Source: Clostridia bacterium
Lineage (GTDB): Bacteria; Bacillota; Clostridia; Christensenellales; Pumilibacteraceae
DNA length: 64,000 bases
Assembly (NCBI GenBank): GCA_022791915.1
Contig: JAAWAB010000004.1
Location: 143,718 to 207,717, forward strand
Direction of reading: 5' to 3'
Position 1 is the stretch's first letter. The number at the start of each line of letters is the position of its first letter. The notes under the pieces are model-generated. The model had not been told where the DNA came from. It was given only the letters and a program-made list of their open reading frames with translations, and did no database searches. Of the stretch, positions 52,144 to 61,206 are shown piece after piece. The position numbers were made by a program, and so were the translations under genes.

Positions 52144-53778
52144 ATGCAAAAGTCGATTAACGGCGCAATCTTGCGTAAAATGATATTAAACGGAGCCAAG
52201 CTTCTCGATACGAATAAAGAGCACGTGGATTCGTTGAACGTTTTTCCCGTTCCCGACGGAGATACGGGAACAAATATGTCGCTCACTATGCTTTCGGCAG
52301 CGAAGGAAGTGTCCAACTGTCCGTCTAACGGAATTGACGCATTGTGCGATGCAATCAGCAAAGGCGCACTGCGCGGCGCACGCGGAAACAGCGGCGTAAT
52401 ATTGAGTCAGATACTGAAAGGAATGACGACGGTCATGGCGTCGTCGCAAGAGATTACATCTAAAATTTTGGCAAAAGCGCTTGCGGCAGGAACAGAAATT
52501 GCTTATAAGGCGGTAACAAAACCCAAAGAAGGCACAATACTCACGGTTGTACGTGCAATGAGCGACCATGCCAAGAGCATAACAAAAAAGAGTATAGACG
52601 TTACCGAGTTTTTGGAAAACGTAATTGCCGCGGGTGAAGAAACGCTTAAACAAACGCCCGAAATGTTGCCCGTTCTTAAAAAAGCGGGTGTTATCGACGC
52701 GGGCGGCAGAGGATTGCTGATTATCTTCCAGGGATTCTATCACGTGATGATTGGGCAGGAAGATACCAACATTGCATTTGACGATACAGTCGGTAAGCAT
52801 GACCGCTATGACGAACAGGCGCATTTTGATTACAATGATTTAGCGGAAATCGAATACGCGTACTGCACAGAGTTTTTTATCGTACATCTGAAAAAGAAAA
52901 CAACCGAAGCGGACATAGACAGATTTCGTGAAAATTTAATGACCATCGGGGATTGTGTGCTCGTAATCGGCGACCTGAATATGGTAAAAGTACATGTTCA
53001 TTCCAACGAACCGGGCGTGGTGTTGACGTATGCGCTCGAATTGGGTGAAATCGACCGTGTGAAAATTGAAAACATGTTGGAACAGAACCGAGAGCTTATC
53101 GGCAGAAAGAAAGAAGACCTCAAACAATACGGTCTTGTAGCTGTGTGTGCGGGCGAAGGGCTTACCGAAATCTTCAAGGATTTATTGGTAGACAGCGTGA
53201 TAGAAGGCGGGCAAACCATGAATCCGAGTGCGGAAGATATTGCAAACGCATGCGACGCCGTTCCTGCCAAAGATGTATTTGTTTTCCCCAACAATAAGAA
53301 TATTATTCTTGCCGCAGAACAGGCAAAAGCATTGAGCAAGCGGAATCTTCATATTATTCCCACAAAAGACATTCCGCAGGGGCTTTCGGCAGTGCTTGCA
53401 TTCAATCCGGAAGACACGCTCGACCATAATCTGACCGGTATGAACGAAGCAATCGGTAATGTGAAAACGGGTATGGTAACATATGCCGTTCGCAGTTCGC
53501 AGATTGACAATTTCGATTTGAAAGAAGGCGATATCATCGGTATCGATTCCAAATCGATTGTGGCGAAGGGCGAAAAGGTTAACAATGTGACAACCCAGCT
53601 TGTGGATAAAATGATGGATAGTTCGGTGAGTAATATCACACTCTATTTCGGTAACGAAATCAAAGAAGAAGAGGCAAATGCCATCGCCAAAGAATTATCC
53701 GAAAAGTATAATCGTTGCGATGTGGATATTCACTACGGCGGGCAACCGTTATACTATTATATTGTGTCTTTGGAATAA
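52144..53778 (+). CDS. fakA: Fatty acid kinase subunit A (YloV/FakA-like, DAK2 domain)
   Basis: The start is ATG 52144, five bases after GGAGG (52134-52138); an ATG at 52132 overlaps this site. The 544-residue protein begins with a DAK2 (dihydroxyacetone-kinase-like) nucleotide-binding domain including VFPVPDGDTGTNM and GARGNSGVILSQILKG, and ends in a DegV-like C-terminal half with IDSKSI. FakA phosphorylates exogenous fatty acids bound to FakB for phospholipid synthesis. FakB is not encoded in this window. Its position after yloU matches yloV in Bacillus. Confidence 0.93.
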   Translation: MQKSINGAILRKMILNGAKLLDTNKEHVDSLNVFPVPDGDTGTNMSLTMLSAAKEVSNCPSNGIDALCDAISKGALRGARGNSGVILSQILKGMTTVMASSQEITSKILAKALAAGTEIAYKAVTKPKEGTILTVVRAMSDHAKSITKKSIDVTEFLENVIAAGEETLKQTPEMLPVLKKAGVIDAGGRGLLIIFQGFYHVMIGQEDTNIAFDDTVGKHDRYDEQAHFDYNDLAEIEYAYCTEFFIVHLKKKTTEADIDRFRENLMTIGDCVLVIGDLNMVKVHVHSNEPGVVLTYALELGEIDRVKIENMLEQNRELIGRKKEDLKQYGLVAVCAGEGLTEIFKDLLVDSVIEGGQTMNPSAEDIANACDAVPAKDVFVFPNNKNIILAAEQAKALSKRNLHIIPTKDIPQGLSAVLAFNPEDTLDHNLTGMNEAIGNVKTGMVTYAVRSSQIDNFDLKEGDIIGIDSKSIVAKGEKVNNVTTQLVDKMMDSSVSNITLYFGNEIKEEEANAIAKELSEKYNRCDVDIHYGGQPLYYYIVSLE

Positions 53779-53828
53779 AATCCGTAACTTTACCGCATTG
53801 GGGCGGGTGTAACGCAAAGAAATGAAAG

Positions 53829-53855
53829 GAAACGGCAGAAAATTCGTTTCTTTTT
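53829..53855 (+). terminator. Weak terminator after fakA
   Basis: GAAACG (53829-53834) pairs with CGTTTC (53845-53850) followed by five T residues. The stem is only six base pairs, so readthrough to recG is likely. Confidence 0.5.
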
Positions 53856-53866
53856 CGGAGTAAGTA

Positions 53867-55861
53867 TTGGAATTCAAAGACATTAAAGGACTGGGAGAGA
53901 GTCGTATCCGAAAGTTACAAGCGGCGGGAATTACCCGACCGCTTGATTTGCTGTTGCATTTTCCTTACAAATATGTGGACGTATCATTGCCTGTCGATTT
54001 GTCGACTTTGTGCGACGGCGACGAATTGACGGTTTGCGGCGTGATTGCCAACGAGCCGAAGATGCAATATCTGCGTAAAGGGCTTTCTATCATTAAGGTG
54101 ATTTTGCGAACCGACTACGGGGAAATCGACGTCGCCTGGTTTAATCAAAAATTTTTGGCGCGCTCTTTGCCGCATGGAAAACAACTGTATGTAACGGGAA
54201 AGGTAAAAAAATTCCGCAATCGAATCTCGTTATCGGCGCCCGTGATTCTGCAACCGAACGGAAAGAGAATCGTGCCGTTATACAGAAGTATTTCGGGTGT
54301 ACCGCAACGGTTATTGAGCGATGCAGTAGAAATGATACTTGCCCGATCGGAAATACACGGCTATATTCCCGATGAAGTGCGAAAAAAACATCGGTTGCCC
54401 ACATTGAGCGCCGCATTCGCGGAAGTGCACCGACCGAGTAGTGTGGAATCGGCAATGTCTGCCGCGCGAGCGCTTTCGTTGGAAAAACTCGGCTATATGC
54501 TCGGTATGTTTGATTTGGTAAAAGAAAACCATGAAGAACGGCGTCGTTTCGTGTATAATACAGGGGACGAAGCGTTACGGGAACGAATCGATTCGTTGCC
54601 TTTTGCACTAACAGACGGGCAAAACGCCGCTTTACGGGAAATTATTTGCTCTTTGAAAAGCGGCAGTTCCATGAATCGATTGCTACAAGGAGATGTGGGG
54701 TGCGGAAAAACGATTGTTGCGTTACTTGCCATGTATTACGCACATCTGAACGGATATCAGAGTGTGCTGATGGCACCCACGGAAGTGCTTGCCGTACAAC
54801 ATTACAAATCTGCCATTCGTTTTTTGGAAAACGCAGGGGTAAAATCCGTTCTGCTATGCGGAAGTCTTACAAAGAACGAACGGGAAGACGCTCTCTTTCA
54901 TATTCGCAATCAAGATGCGGATATTATTATCGGTACGCATGCGCTATTAGGCGATGACGTGGAGTTTAATCGGTTGGCACTTGTCATTACCGACGAACAG
55001 CAACGTTTCGGCGTGAATCAGAGAAGTCGTTTGGAAAATAAAGCGGTCGGCGCAGACACGCTTGTCATGACGGCGACACCCATTCCGCGAACGCTTGCGC
55101 TTTGCATGTATGGTGAGTTGGAACAGTCGAATATCCGTTCGTTGCCACGGAACAAAGCGGAAATCACAACCGCAATCGTATATGAAAATAAATTTGCCAG
55201 TATGTTTTCCTATCTTGCCGAACGTGTGAATTTCGGAGAGCAGTCGTATGTTGTTTGTCCGCGAATCGAAAACGACGATGAAACAAATCTTGTTTCCGCT
55301 CTCGAAATGGCAGATATTCTGCGGCGTAAATTTCCGTCGGTATCCATAGGACTGTTGCATGGAAAGTTAAAGGATACGGAGAAAGCGGAAGTAATGAATC
55401 GATTCCGCGACGGTAAAATCGGTATTCTCGTTTCCACTACGGTAATCGAAGTTGGAATCGACGTGCCGACGGCTGCCAATATCGTGATATGCAATCCCGA
55501 ACGGTATGGATTGAGTCAATTGCATCAGCTTCGGGGCAGAGTGGGGCGCGGACAGACAAAAAGTTATTGCTTTCTGCCGCTAACTCAACCTGCGGACGAG
55601 CGTTTGCAATTTTTCTGCGAATGTCGGGACGGATTTGCGTTGTCCGAATATGATTTCAACCAACGCGGAGCAGGAGATTTTATCGGCACCCGACAACACG
55701 GAGATTGTGACGATTTGCCTGTTAAAATCGATTCCGAACTCATTCTGTCGGCAAAACAAATAGCTCGTGAAATGTTGTCCGATGCGCAAACGGCGGAAAG
55801 ATTGCGCGCGGGACTCACGGAAGGAACAGAGCAATACGTGCGGTCTATTACGTTGAATTGA
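53867..55861 (+). CDS. recG: ATP-dependent DNA helicase RecG
   Basis: The start is TTG 53867, preceded by CGGAGTAAG. The 664-residue protein has the N-terminal wedge OB domain, Walker A GDVGCGKTIVA, a motif II reading TDEQQRFGV rather than the usual DEQH, motif III MTATPIPRTLA, and the RecG C-terminal motifs HQLRGRVGRG and NQRGAGDFIGTRQHG. RecG regresses stalled forks and processes branched DNA. The DEQQ change is the only unusual residue I noticed. A weak hairpin terminator precedes it. Confidence 0.95.
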   Translation: MEFKDIKGLGESRIRKLQAAGITRPLDLLLHFPYKYVDVSLPVDLSTLCDGDELTVCGVIANEPKMQYLRKGLSIIKVILRTDYGEIDVAWFNQKFLARSLPHGKQLYVTGKVKKFRNRISLSAPVILQPNGKRIVPLYRSISGVPQRLLSDAVEMILARSEIHGYIPDEVRKKHRLPTLSAAFAEVHRPSSVESAMSAARALSLEKLGYMLGMFDLVKENHEERRRFVYNTGDEALRERIDSLPFALTDGQNAALREIICSLKSGSSMNRLLQGDVGCGKTIVALLAMYYAHLNGYQSVLMAPTEVLAVQHYKSAIRFLENAGVKSVLLCGSLTKNEREDALFHIRNQDADIIIGTHALLGDDVEFNRLALVITDEQQRFGVNQRSRLENKAVGADTLVMTATPIPRTLALCMYGELEQSNIRSLPRNKAEITTAIVYENKFASMFSYLAERVNFGEQSYVVCPRIENDDETNLVSALEMADILRRKFPSVSIGLLHGKLKDTEKAEVMNRFRDGKIGILVSTTVIEVGIDVPTAANIVICNPERYGLSQLHQLRGRVGRGQTKSYCFLPLTQPADERLQFFCECRDGFALSEYDFNQRGAGDFIGTRQHGDCDDLPVKIDSELILSAKQIAREMLSDAQTAERLRAGLTEGTEQYVRSITLN

Positions 55862-55889
55862 AAGTTTTTGCGTCGTAATCGGGATATGC

Positions 55890-55919
55890 TTGACATTTGT
55901 TGCGCTTACCGCTTATAAT
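55890..55919 (+). promoter_or_regulatory. SigA-type promoter for the histidine operon
   Basis: TTGACA (55890-55895), 18-base spacer, TATAAT (55914-55919). The predicted leader before hisZ is only about 33 bases, too short for a T-box or peptide attenuator. Confidence 0.82.
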
Positions 55920-55958
55920 AAATCAGTATACGGGATTATCTGTTTTATGGGAGAACAC

Positions 55959-57158
55959 GTGAAAAATTTGCAATTACCGTTCGGCGTTCAGGATTATATG
56001 CCGCAAGAATGTTACAATAAAAATCTTACGCAGGAAAAACTGGCGGAAACTTTTGTGCAACACGGTTTTGTGCGGGTGGAAACGCCTGCAATCGAGTACT
56101 ATAATGTCTACGATGAAATTTTGAGCCGTGCCGCCGTACATAAAACATTCAAAATGACGGATAGCGACGGCAGTTTGCTCATTTTGCGTCCCGACCCTAC
56201 ATTGCAGATTTGCCGAATGGCAGCGGCAAAATTGCAATCGGAAGGCATACACAAGGTATACTATCTCGAAAACAGTTACGAATATCTTTCCGACCCGTCC
56301 ACAGCCCGAAGCAGAGAATTTGCGCAGGCGGGTGTGGAACTTCTGGGAACGAGCGGCACGGCAGGCGATGTGGAAATCATTGTAGTGGCGATTGAAAGTT
56401 TGCTTGCGGCGGGATTGGACGACTTTTTGTTGGAAATAGGGCAGGTTGCATATTTCAATGGGTTGACAAGTGAAGCGGGAATGACCGAGAATGATGCCGA
56501 AATGTTGCGCGCTCTTGTCAACAAAAAGGATATGTTGGGAGTGGAACTGTTTTTGCACGGAAAAAATGTGGACGAACGGTTTGTTTCCCGTTTTTTGAAA
56601 TTGCCTACGTTATTCGGCGGGGCAGAAGTTTTGGCTCGTGCGCGAGAAGGAGTCGCAAACGAAAAAAGCGAGCAAGCATTGAATAATCTGCAAGAGATTA
56701 TGGAAAAGCTGACTGCGCTTGGATTGGACCGATATGTTTCGATAGATTTGGGATTACTGCGCGGCGACTATTATACGGGATTGGTGATGAAAGGCTTTTC
56801 GGGTAAGTTGGGCGTGCCTCTTCTCGACGGCGGCAGATATGACCGATTGGGACAGGCATTCGGAAAAACTATGCCTGCCGTGGGCTTTTCGGTGGGTATA
56901 AAGCGACTTTTGATTGCCTTGGAGAAAGAAGGCAAACTAATTGCATGCAAAACGCCCGATTATGCGTATATTTCCGACGGAAAAGACAGTGCGCATGAAT
57001 ATGCGGTTGTTTCCGATTTGCGTAAAAAAGGGAATAATGTGGAAAAATGTTTCTACTGTAAAAAAAGCGAATTGATAGCATATTGCAAACAAAAAGGAAT
57101 ACGGCATGCGCTTATTTTTACGGGTGGTAAAATGGCGCAAACCGAGGTGACGAAATGA
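55959..57158 (+). CDS. hisZ: ATP phosphoribosyltransferase regulatory subunit HisZ
   Basis: The start is GTG 55959, five bases after GGGAG (55949-55953); an ATG at 55947 lacks a ribosome-binding site. The 399-residue protein resembles a class II aminoacyl-tRNA synthetase core (histidyl-tRNA synthetase-like) with LPFGVQDYMPQE, LRPDPTLQICRM, REFAQAGVELLG and GGRYDRLGQAFGK, but it lacks several HisRS catalytic features, as expected for HisZ. HisZ activates the short HisG. It has an extra C-terminal region (about 75 residues after the core) ending with a KKSELIAYCKQKGI segment. It heads the his operon. Confidence 0.9.
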   Translation: MKNLQLPFGVQDYMPQECYNKNLTQEKLAETFVQHGFVRVETPAIEYYNVYDEILSRAAVHKTFKMTDSDGSLLILRPDPTLQICRMAAAKLQSEGIHKVYYLENSYEYLSDPSTARSREFAQAGVELLGTSGTAGDVEIIVVAIESLLAAGLDDFLLEIGQVAYFNGLTSEAGMTENDAEMLRALVNKKDMLGVELFLHGKNVDERFVSRFLKLPTLFGGAEVLARAREGVANEKSEQALNNLQEIMEKLTALGLDRYVSIDLGLLRGDYYTGLVMKGFSGKLGVPLLDGGRYDRLGQAFGKTMPAVGFSVGIKRLLIALEKEGKLIACKTPDYAYISDGKDSAHEYAVVSDLRKKGNNVEKCFYCKKSELIAYCKQKGIRHALIFTGGKMAQTEVTK

Positions 57159-57799
57159 CGGAAAAGCGACAACTGACGTTTGCGTTGGCGAAAGGGCGTC
57201 TTGCCGAAAATGCAGTTGAGATTCTCGAACAGTGCGGCGTAGACTGTGCTCCGCTTAAAGAACAGACACGGAAACTTGTTTTGTTTGATGCCGACCGAAA
57301 ATATCGGTTCATTTTTGTAAAGCCTGCCGATGTGCCCACTTATATCGAGCGTGGCGTGGCAGATATCGGCGTTGTGGGAAAAGATACCTTGTTGGAAGAA
57401 AGCAAAGATATCTACGAAATGCTTGATTTGAAATTCGGCGCATGCAGAATGTGCGTGGCGGGATTTTCGAGCAAAGAAGAAAGTATTACGCACAGCACAT
57501 TGCGGGTAGCAAGCAAATATGTGCATATCGCAAAAGACTATTATGCGGCAAAAGGCATAGACGTGGATATCGTCAAACTGACGGGTTCGGTAGAATTGGG
57601 ACCTATAATCGGTTTAACCGACATAATCGTAGATATTGTGGAAAGCGGAAAAACTTTGGAAGCCAACGGTTTGGTTGTGTTGGAAGAAATATGCAAACTG
57701 TCCGCGCGCTTGGTTGTAAATAAAGTTTCTTTGAAAACGCGTCATCGGGAAATTATGCCGCTGATAGATAAAATTGCCAAAGTTGTGGAGATGAAATAA
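57155..57799 (+). CDS. hisG: ATP phosphoribosyltransferase, short form HisG
   Basis: The 214-residue protein lacks the C-terminal regulatory domain of long HisG, consistent with needing HisZ. The phosphate-binding GxxE-type motif and the VADIGVVGKDTLLE, LRVASKYVHIAKDYY and ELGPIIGLTDIIVDIVESG segments are characteristic. It condenses ATP with PRPP, the first step of histidine synthesis. The start overlaps the hisZ stop by four bases. The next gene hisD starts at its last base. Confidence 0.96.
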   Translation: MTEKRQLTFALAKGRLAENAVEILEQCGVDCAPLKEQTRKLVLFDADRKYRFIFVKPADVPTYIERGVADIGVVGKDTLLEESKDIYEMLDLKFGACRMCVAGFSSKEESITHSTLRVASKYVHIAKDYYAAKGIDVDIVKLTGSVELGPIIGLTDIIVDIVESGKTLEANGLVVLEEICKLSARLVVNKVSLKTRHREIMPLIDKIAKVVEMK

Positions 57800-59073
57800 T
57801 GGTTCCTATCTTGAAAAGCGACGAAGACTTGTCGCGAATTTACAATCGCAGTCAACTCGATATGGAAGACGTGCGCACCACCGTTAAAGATATCTTGAAC
57901 GATGTTCGGAAAAACGGAGATAAAGCGCTGTTTTCTTATACCGAAAAGTTTGACCGCGTCCGACTCGATACGCATAGCATTGCCGTTACCAAACGGGAAA
58001 TAGACCAAGCCTATTCTGCGGTGCCCGAAACTACGTTGGCGGCGTTGCGTCGCGCCAAGGAAAATATTTTGGCTTTTCATAAACGGCAGATTCGTAAAAA
58101 CGATATTGTATCCGATAACGGAAAGACTACGGGAATTTTATACCGTGCCGTAGAACGTGCGGGAATTTATGTGCCGGGCGGAAAAGCGGCGTATCCCAGT
58201 TCGGTGTTGATGTGCGCGTTGCCTGCCGTAGTGGCCGGCGTGCCTGAAATAATCATGGTAACGCCCACGGGGAACGGACTCAATCCATTGGTGCTTGTTG
58301 CCGCCGCCGAATGCGGAATCAAAAAAATTTATAAAGTCGGGGGTGCGCAGGCAATTGCCGCTATGGCATACGGCACGCAATCGGTGCCGCGTGTGGGCGT
58401 TATAGCCGGACCGGGTAATATTTACGTGGCGCTTGCCAAGCGGGAAATCTACGGTGCGGCGGGTATCGACATGATTGCGGGACCGAGCGAAATTCTGATT
58501 GTGGCGGACAAAACGGCAAATGCAAGCTATGTTGCCGCCGATATGCTTTCGCAGGCGGAACACGACGAACTGGCAATGAGTTTGTTGATAACCGATTGTG
58601 AAGAACTTGCCAAAAATGTTCAGAAAGAACTGGATGAACGAGTAAAAGCATTGCCCAAAGCCGCCATAGCGCAGAAATCGCTTTCCGCACTCGGCAGTAT
58701 TGTTTTGGTAAAGAATATTCCCGAGGCGCTGAAAATTGCCAATACCGTGGCACCCGAGCATTTGGAGTTGTGTGTTTGTGAGCCGCAAAAATATCTGGAC
58801 GCGGTTACGAATGCGGGTGCGGTGTTTTTGGGACATTATTCTCCCGAGCCGCTCGGCGACTATTATGCGGGTACCAATCATGTGTTGCCTACGAGCGGTA
58901 CGGCAAGATTTTGTTCGGCGCTCGGCGTGGAACATTTTATGAAACGTATCAGTATTGTGGGATATGACAGGGCGGCGCTTATGGCTGCGGCAGATGATAT
59001 TATTGCACTTGCCGAAACGGAAGGGCTACGTGCACATGCCGAATCGATACGTGTTCGACGCGAAAAGGAGTAA
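57799..59073 (+). CDS. hisD: Histidinol dehydrogenase
   Basis: The 424-residue protein has the hisD signature IDMIAGPSEILIVADKTANA, the metal-site segment AEHDEL (about residues 253-258), GGAQAIAAMAYGTQ and the C-terminal PTSGTARFCSALGVEHF. It oxidises histidinol to histidine in two NAD-dependent steps. It overlaps hisG by one base (ATGG/A shared) and abuts hisB. Confidence 0.97.
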   Translation: MVPILKSDEDLSRIYNRSQLDMEDVRTTVKDILNDVRKNGDKALFSYTEKFDRVRLDTHSIAVTKREIDQAYSAVPETTLAALRRAKENILAFHKRQIRKNDIVSDNGKTTGILYRAVERAGIYVPGGKAAYPSSVLMCALPAVVAGVPEIIMVTPTGNGLNPLVLVAAAECGIKKIYKVGGAQAIAAMAYGTQSVPRVGVIAGPGNIYVALAKREIYGAAGIDMIAGPSEILIVADKTANASYVAADMLSQAEHDELAMSLLITDCEELAKNVQKELDERVKALPKAAIAQKSLSALGSIVLVKNIPEALKIANTVAPEHLELCVCEPQKYLDAVTNAGAVFLGHYSPEPLGDYYAGTNHVLPTSGTARFCSALGVEHFMKRISIVGYDRAALMAAADDIIALAETEGLRAHAESIRVRREKE

Positions 59074-59078
59074 TGCAT

Positions 59079-59660
59079 ATGAGAGCGGGACAAACGGAAC
59101 GGAATACAAAAGAAACAAAAATTGCTGTTAAAATGAATTTGGACGGCAAAGGGGAATATGCAATTTCCACGGGCGTGGGGTTTTTCGACCACATGCTTGA
59201 ATTATTTGCTTGTCATTCGGGTATCGATCTTGCGGTAAACGTGCAAGGCGATTTGAAAGTGGACGCACATCATTCGATTGAAGATGTGGGGATTGTTATC
59301 GGTAAGCTATTGCACGAGTTGTTAGGCGATAAAAAGGGAATTACACGTTATGCCGTATCGTATATTCCGATGGACGAATCTCTTGCCCGCACTGTCATCG
59401 ATGTAAGCGGTAGGCCGTGTTTTGTCTTTCGGTGTGACGGACTGAAAGGGAAAATCGGGGAATTCGATGCCGAACTCGTAGAAGAATTTTTGCGGGCGGT
59501 GTGTTCTTACGGTATGATTACCATGCATACCGAGTTGTTGTACGGAAATAATCTGCACCATATGGCAGAGGCAATTTTTAAGTCGTTTGCGCATGCTTTG
59601 CACGATGCCGTAAAAATACAAGGGGATAAAATTCCGAGCAGTAAAGGGGTTTTGGAATGA
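59079..59660 (+). CDS. hisB: Imidazoleglycerol-phosphate dehydratase
   Basis: Two ATG codons are possible (59073 and 59079). The second is preferred because AGGAG (59066-59070) lies eight bases upstream of it and MRAGQTERNTKETKI fits the family N-terminus. The 193-residue protein has FFDHMLELFACHSGIDL, HHSIEDVGI and FRCDGLKG, with metal-ligand histidines in HHSIED. It is the monofunctional dehydratase form, without a fused phosphatase. It follows hisD and is followed by hisA with a four-base overlap. Confidence 0.96.
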   Translation: MRAGQTERNTKETKIAVKMNLDGKGEYAISTGVGFFDHMLELFACHSGIDLAVNVQGDLKVDAHHSIEDVGIVIGKLLHELLGDKKGITRYAVSYIPMDESLARTVIDVSGRPCFVFRCDGLKGKIGEFDAELVEEFLRAVCSYGMITMHTELLYGNNLHHMAEAIFKSFAHALHDAVKIQGDKIPSSKGVLE

Positions 59661-60379
59661 AACTTTTTCCCGCAATCGATATTTTAGACGGAGAGTGCGT
59701 GCGTTTATTGCGCGGTGATTATTCCGAAGTGACGAAATACGGTAATCCCGTAGAGATGGCACAACGGTGGGAGCGCGAAGGTGCTTGCTACTTGCATATC
59801 GTAGATTTGAATGCGGCAAAAAGCGGTAAAAGCGAAAACTTGTCCGTTATCGGAGAAATTGTCGATACAATCGGCATACCCGTTCAGGCGGGCGGTGGGG
59901 TTCGCACGCTGGATGCCGTGGAAGAACGTTTGCGTGCGGGGGTTCGGCGCGTAATTTTGGGAACCGTGTGTTGCGAAAATCCCGAAACAGTGCAAAGAGC
60001 GGTGCAAGAATTCGGTGCGGAACGGATTGTATGCGGTGTCGACGCCAAAAACGGGTGTGTGGCAACCAACGGTTGGACGGCACAATCGCATTGTACTCCC
60101 GTTGAGTTGGGACGTAATATGTATTGTGCGGGTGTGCGCTATGCCGTGTATACGGATATTTCCAAAGACGGTATGTTAATCGGCGCGAATGTTGCGGCAT
60201 GTATAGAAATGACCGAGCAGACGGGACTGCACGTGATTGCCAGTGGCGGCGTATCATCGGCAGAAGACTTGATTGCGTTGAAAAATGCGGGGCTATACGG
60301 CGCTATACTCGGGAAAGCCTTGTATGAAGAGAAAATCACATTGAAAAATGCACTGTTCGTTGCGAAGGACGGGGAATAA
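59657..60379 (+). CDS. hisA: ProFAR isomerase HisA
   Basis: The 240-residue TIM-barrel protein reads FPAIDILDGECVRLLRGDY at its N-terminus, which marks HisA rather than HisF, with VQAGGGVRT, VILGTV and the second-half DISKDGMLIGANV and IASGGVSS segments. The catalytic Asp in AIDIL and the second-half Asp in YTDISKDG are present. It isomerises ProFAR to PRFAR. In most operons hisH and hisF adjoin it; neither is here, and hisIE starts three bases after its stop. Confidence 0.96.
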   Translation: MKLFPAIDILDGECVRLLRGDYSEVTKYGNPVEMAQRWEREGACYLHIVDLNAAKSGKSENLSVIGEIVDTIGIPVQAGGGVRTLDAVEERLRAGVRRVILGTVCCENPETVQRAVQEFGAERIVCGVDAKNGCVATNGWTAQSHCTPVELGRNMYCAGVRYAVYTDISKDGMLIGANVAACIEMTEQTGLHVIASGGVSSAEDLIALKNAGLYGAILGKALYEEKITLKNALFVAKDGE

Positions 60380-60382
60380 AAA

Positions 60383-61009
60383 ATGGATATCAAGTTCAAT
60401 TCGGAAGGATTGGTTGTGGCGATAGCAACAGACGTTTACACAAATTCGGTGCTTATGCAAGCATATATGAATCGGGAAGCGCTTGAAAAAACGTTGCAAA
60501 CGGGGCAGGCGTATTATTACAGCCGCAGTCGGCAAGCGTTATGGCATAAAGGCGAAACGAGCGGTCACTATCAGAAAGTGGTGGATATTTACACCGATTG
60601 CGACTGCGATTCCATTTTGTTGCGTGTTATTCAGGCGGGAAACGCGTGTCATACGGGTGCGCAAAGCTGTTTTTTCAATAAACTGAAAGAATTCTCCTAT
60701 TTTCCCGATATCAATATTATACAAAAGAATATCGATGTGATTGCCGCCCGCAGAGAGAGCCCCGAAGAAGGTTCTTACACCAATTATCTTCTCCATAAAG
60801 GAGTGGAGAAGATTTGCAAAAAGGTAGGTGAAGAGGCGTCGGAAAGTATTATTGCCGCAATGAAAGGCGATAATGCAGAGTTGGCGGGAGAACTTGCCGA
60901 TTTATATTATCATACTTTCGTGTTGATGAATGACCGCAATTTGTCTTTTTCAGATGTGTTGGCGGTTTTGGAACAACGCCATAACAATACACGCAAAAGA
61001 AATTATTAG
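60383..61009 (+). CDS. hisIE: Bifunctional phosphoribosyl-AMP cyclohydrolase/phosphoribosyl-ATP diphosphatase
   Basis: The 208-residue protein has the HisI half (about residues 1-105) with MNREALEKTL, YYSRSRQALWHKGETSGH, DCDCDSILLRV and the zinc cysteines in CHTGAQSCF, then the HisE half with KVGEEASESIIAAMKG and ELADLYYHTFVLM. It performs the second and third steps of histidine synthesis. It is the last gene of the operon; a terminator follows. Confidence 0.96.
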   Translation: MDIKFNSEGLVVAIATDVYTNSVLMQAYMNREALEKTLQTGQAYYYSRSRQALWHKGETSGHYQKVVDIYTDCDCDSILLRVIQAGNACHTGAQSCFFNKLKEFSYFPDINIIQKNIDVIAARRESPEEGSYTNYLLHKGVEKICKKVGEEASESIIAAMKGDNAELAGELADLYYHTFVLMNDRNLSFSDVLAVLEQRHNNTRKRNY

Positions 61010-61032
61010 AGAAAAAGGATTTATATAAATTC

Positions 61033-61064
61033 GCCTTTGCCTTCTTTATGGTAAAGGCTTTTTT
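61033..61064 (+). terminator. Terminator of the histidine operon
   Basis: GCCTTTGCC (61033-61041) pairs with GGTAAAGGC (61050-61058), with one G-U pair, followed by six T residues. Confidence 0.87.
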
Positions 61065-61206
61065 ATTGTTTCGGAAATTGTTGGAAAAAGATAGAACAGA
61101 GAAGAAAAATGAAGAATAAAGCAGAAAAATGACGGCGGTCAATTTATTTACTTACTTGGAAAAATTTAGTAAGATAGTAATACATTTTTTTACAAGGAGA
61201 AAAACT

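Noticed and set aside
55890..55958. Longer hisZ frame starting at 55890
   Set aside because: That start lies in the promoter; the transcript begins after it.
55920..55958. T-box or leader-peptide attenuator before the his operon
   Set aside because: The leader is only about 33 bases, too short for either.
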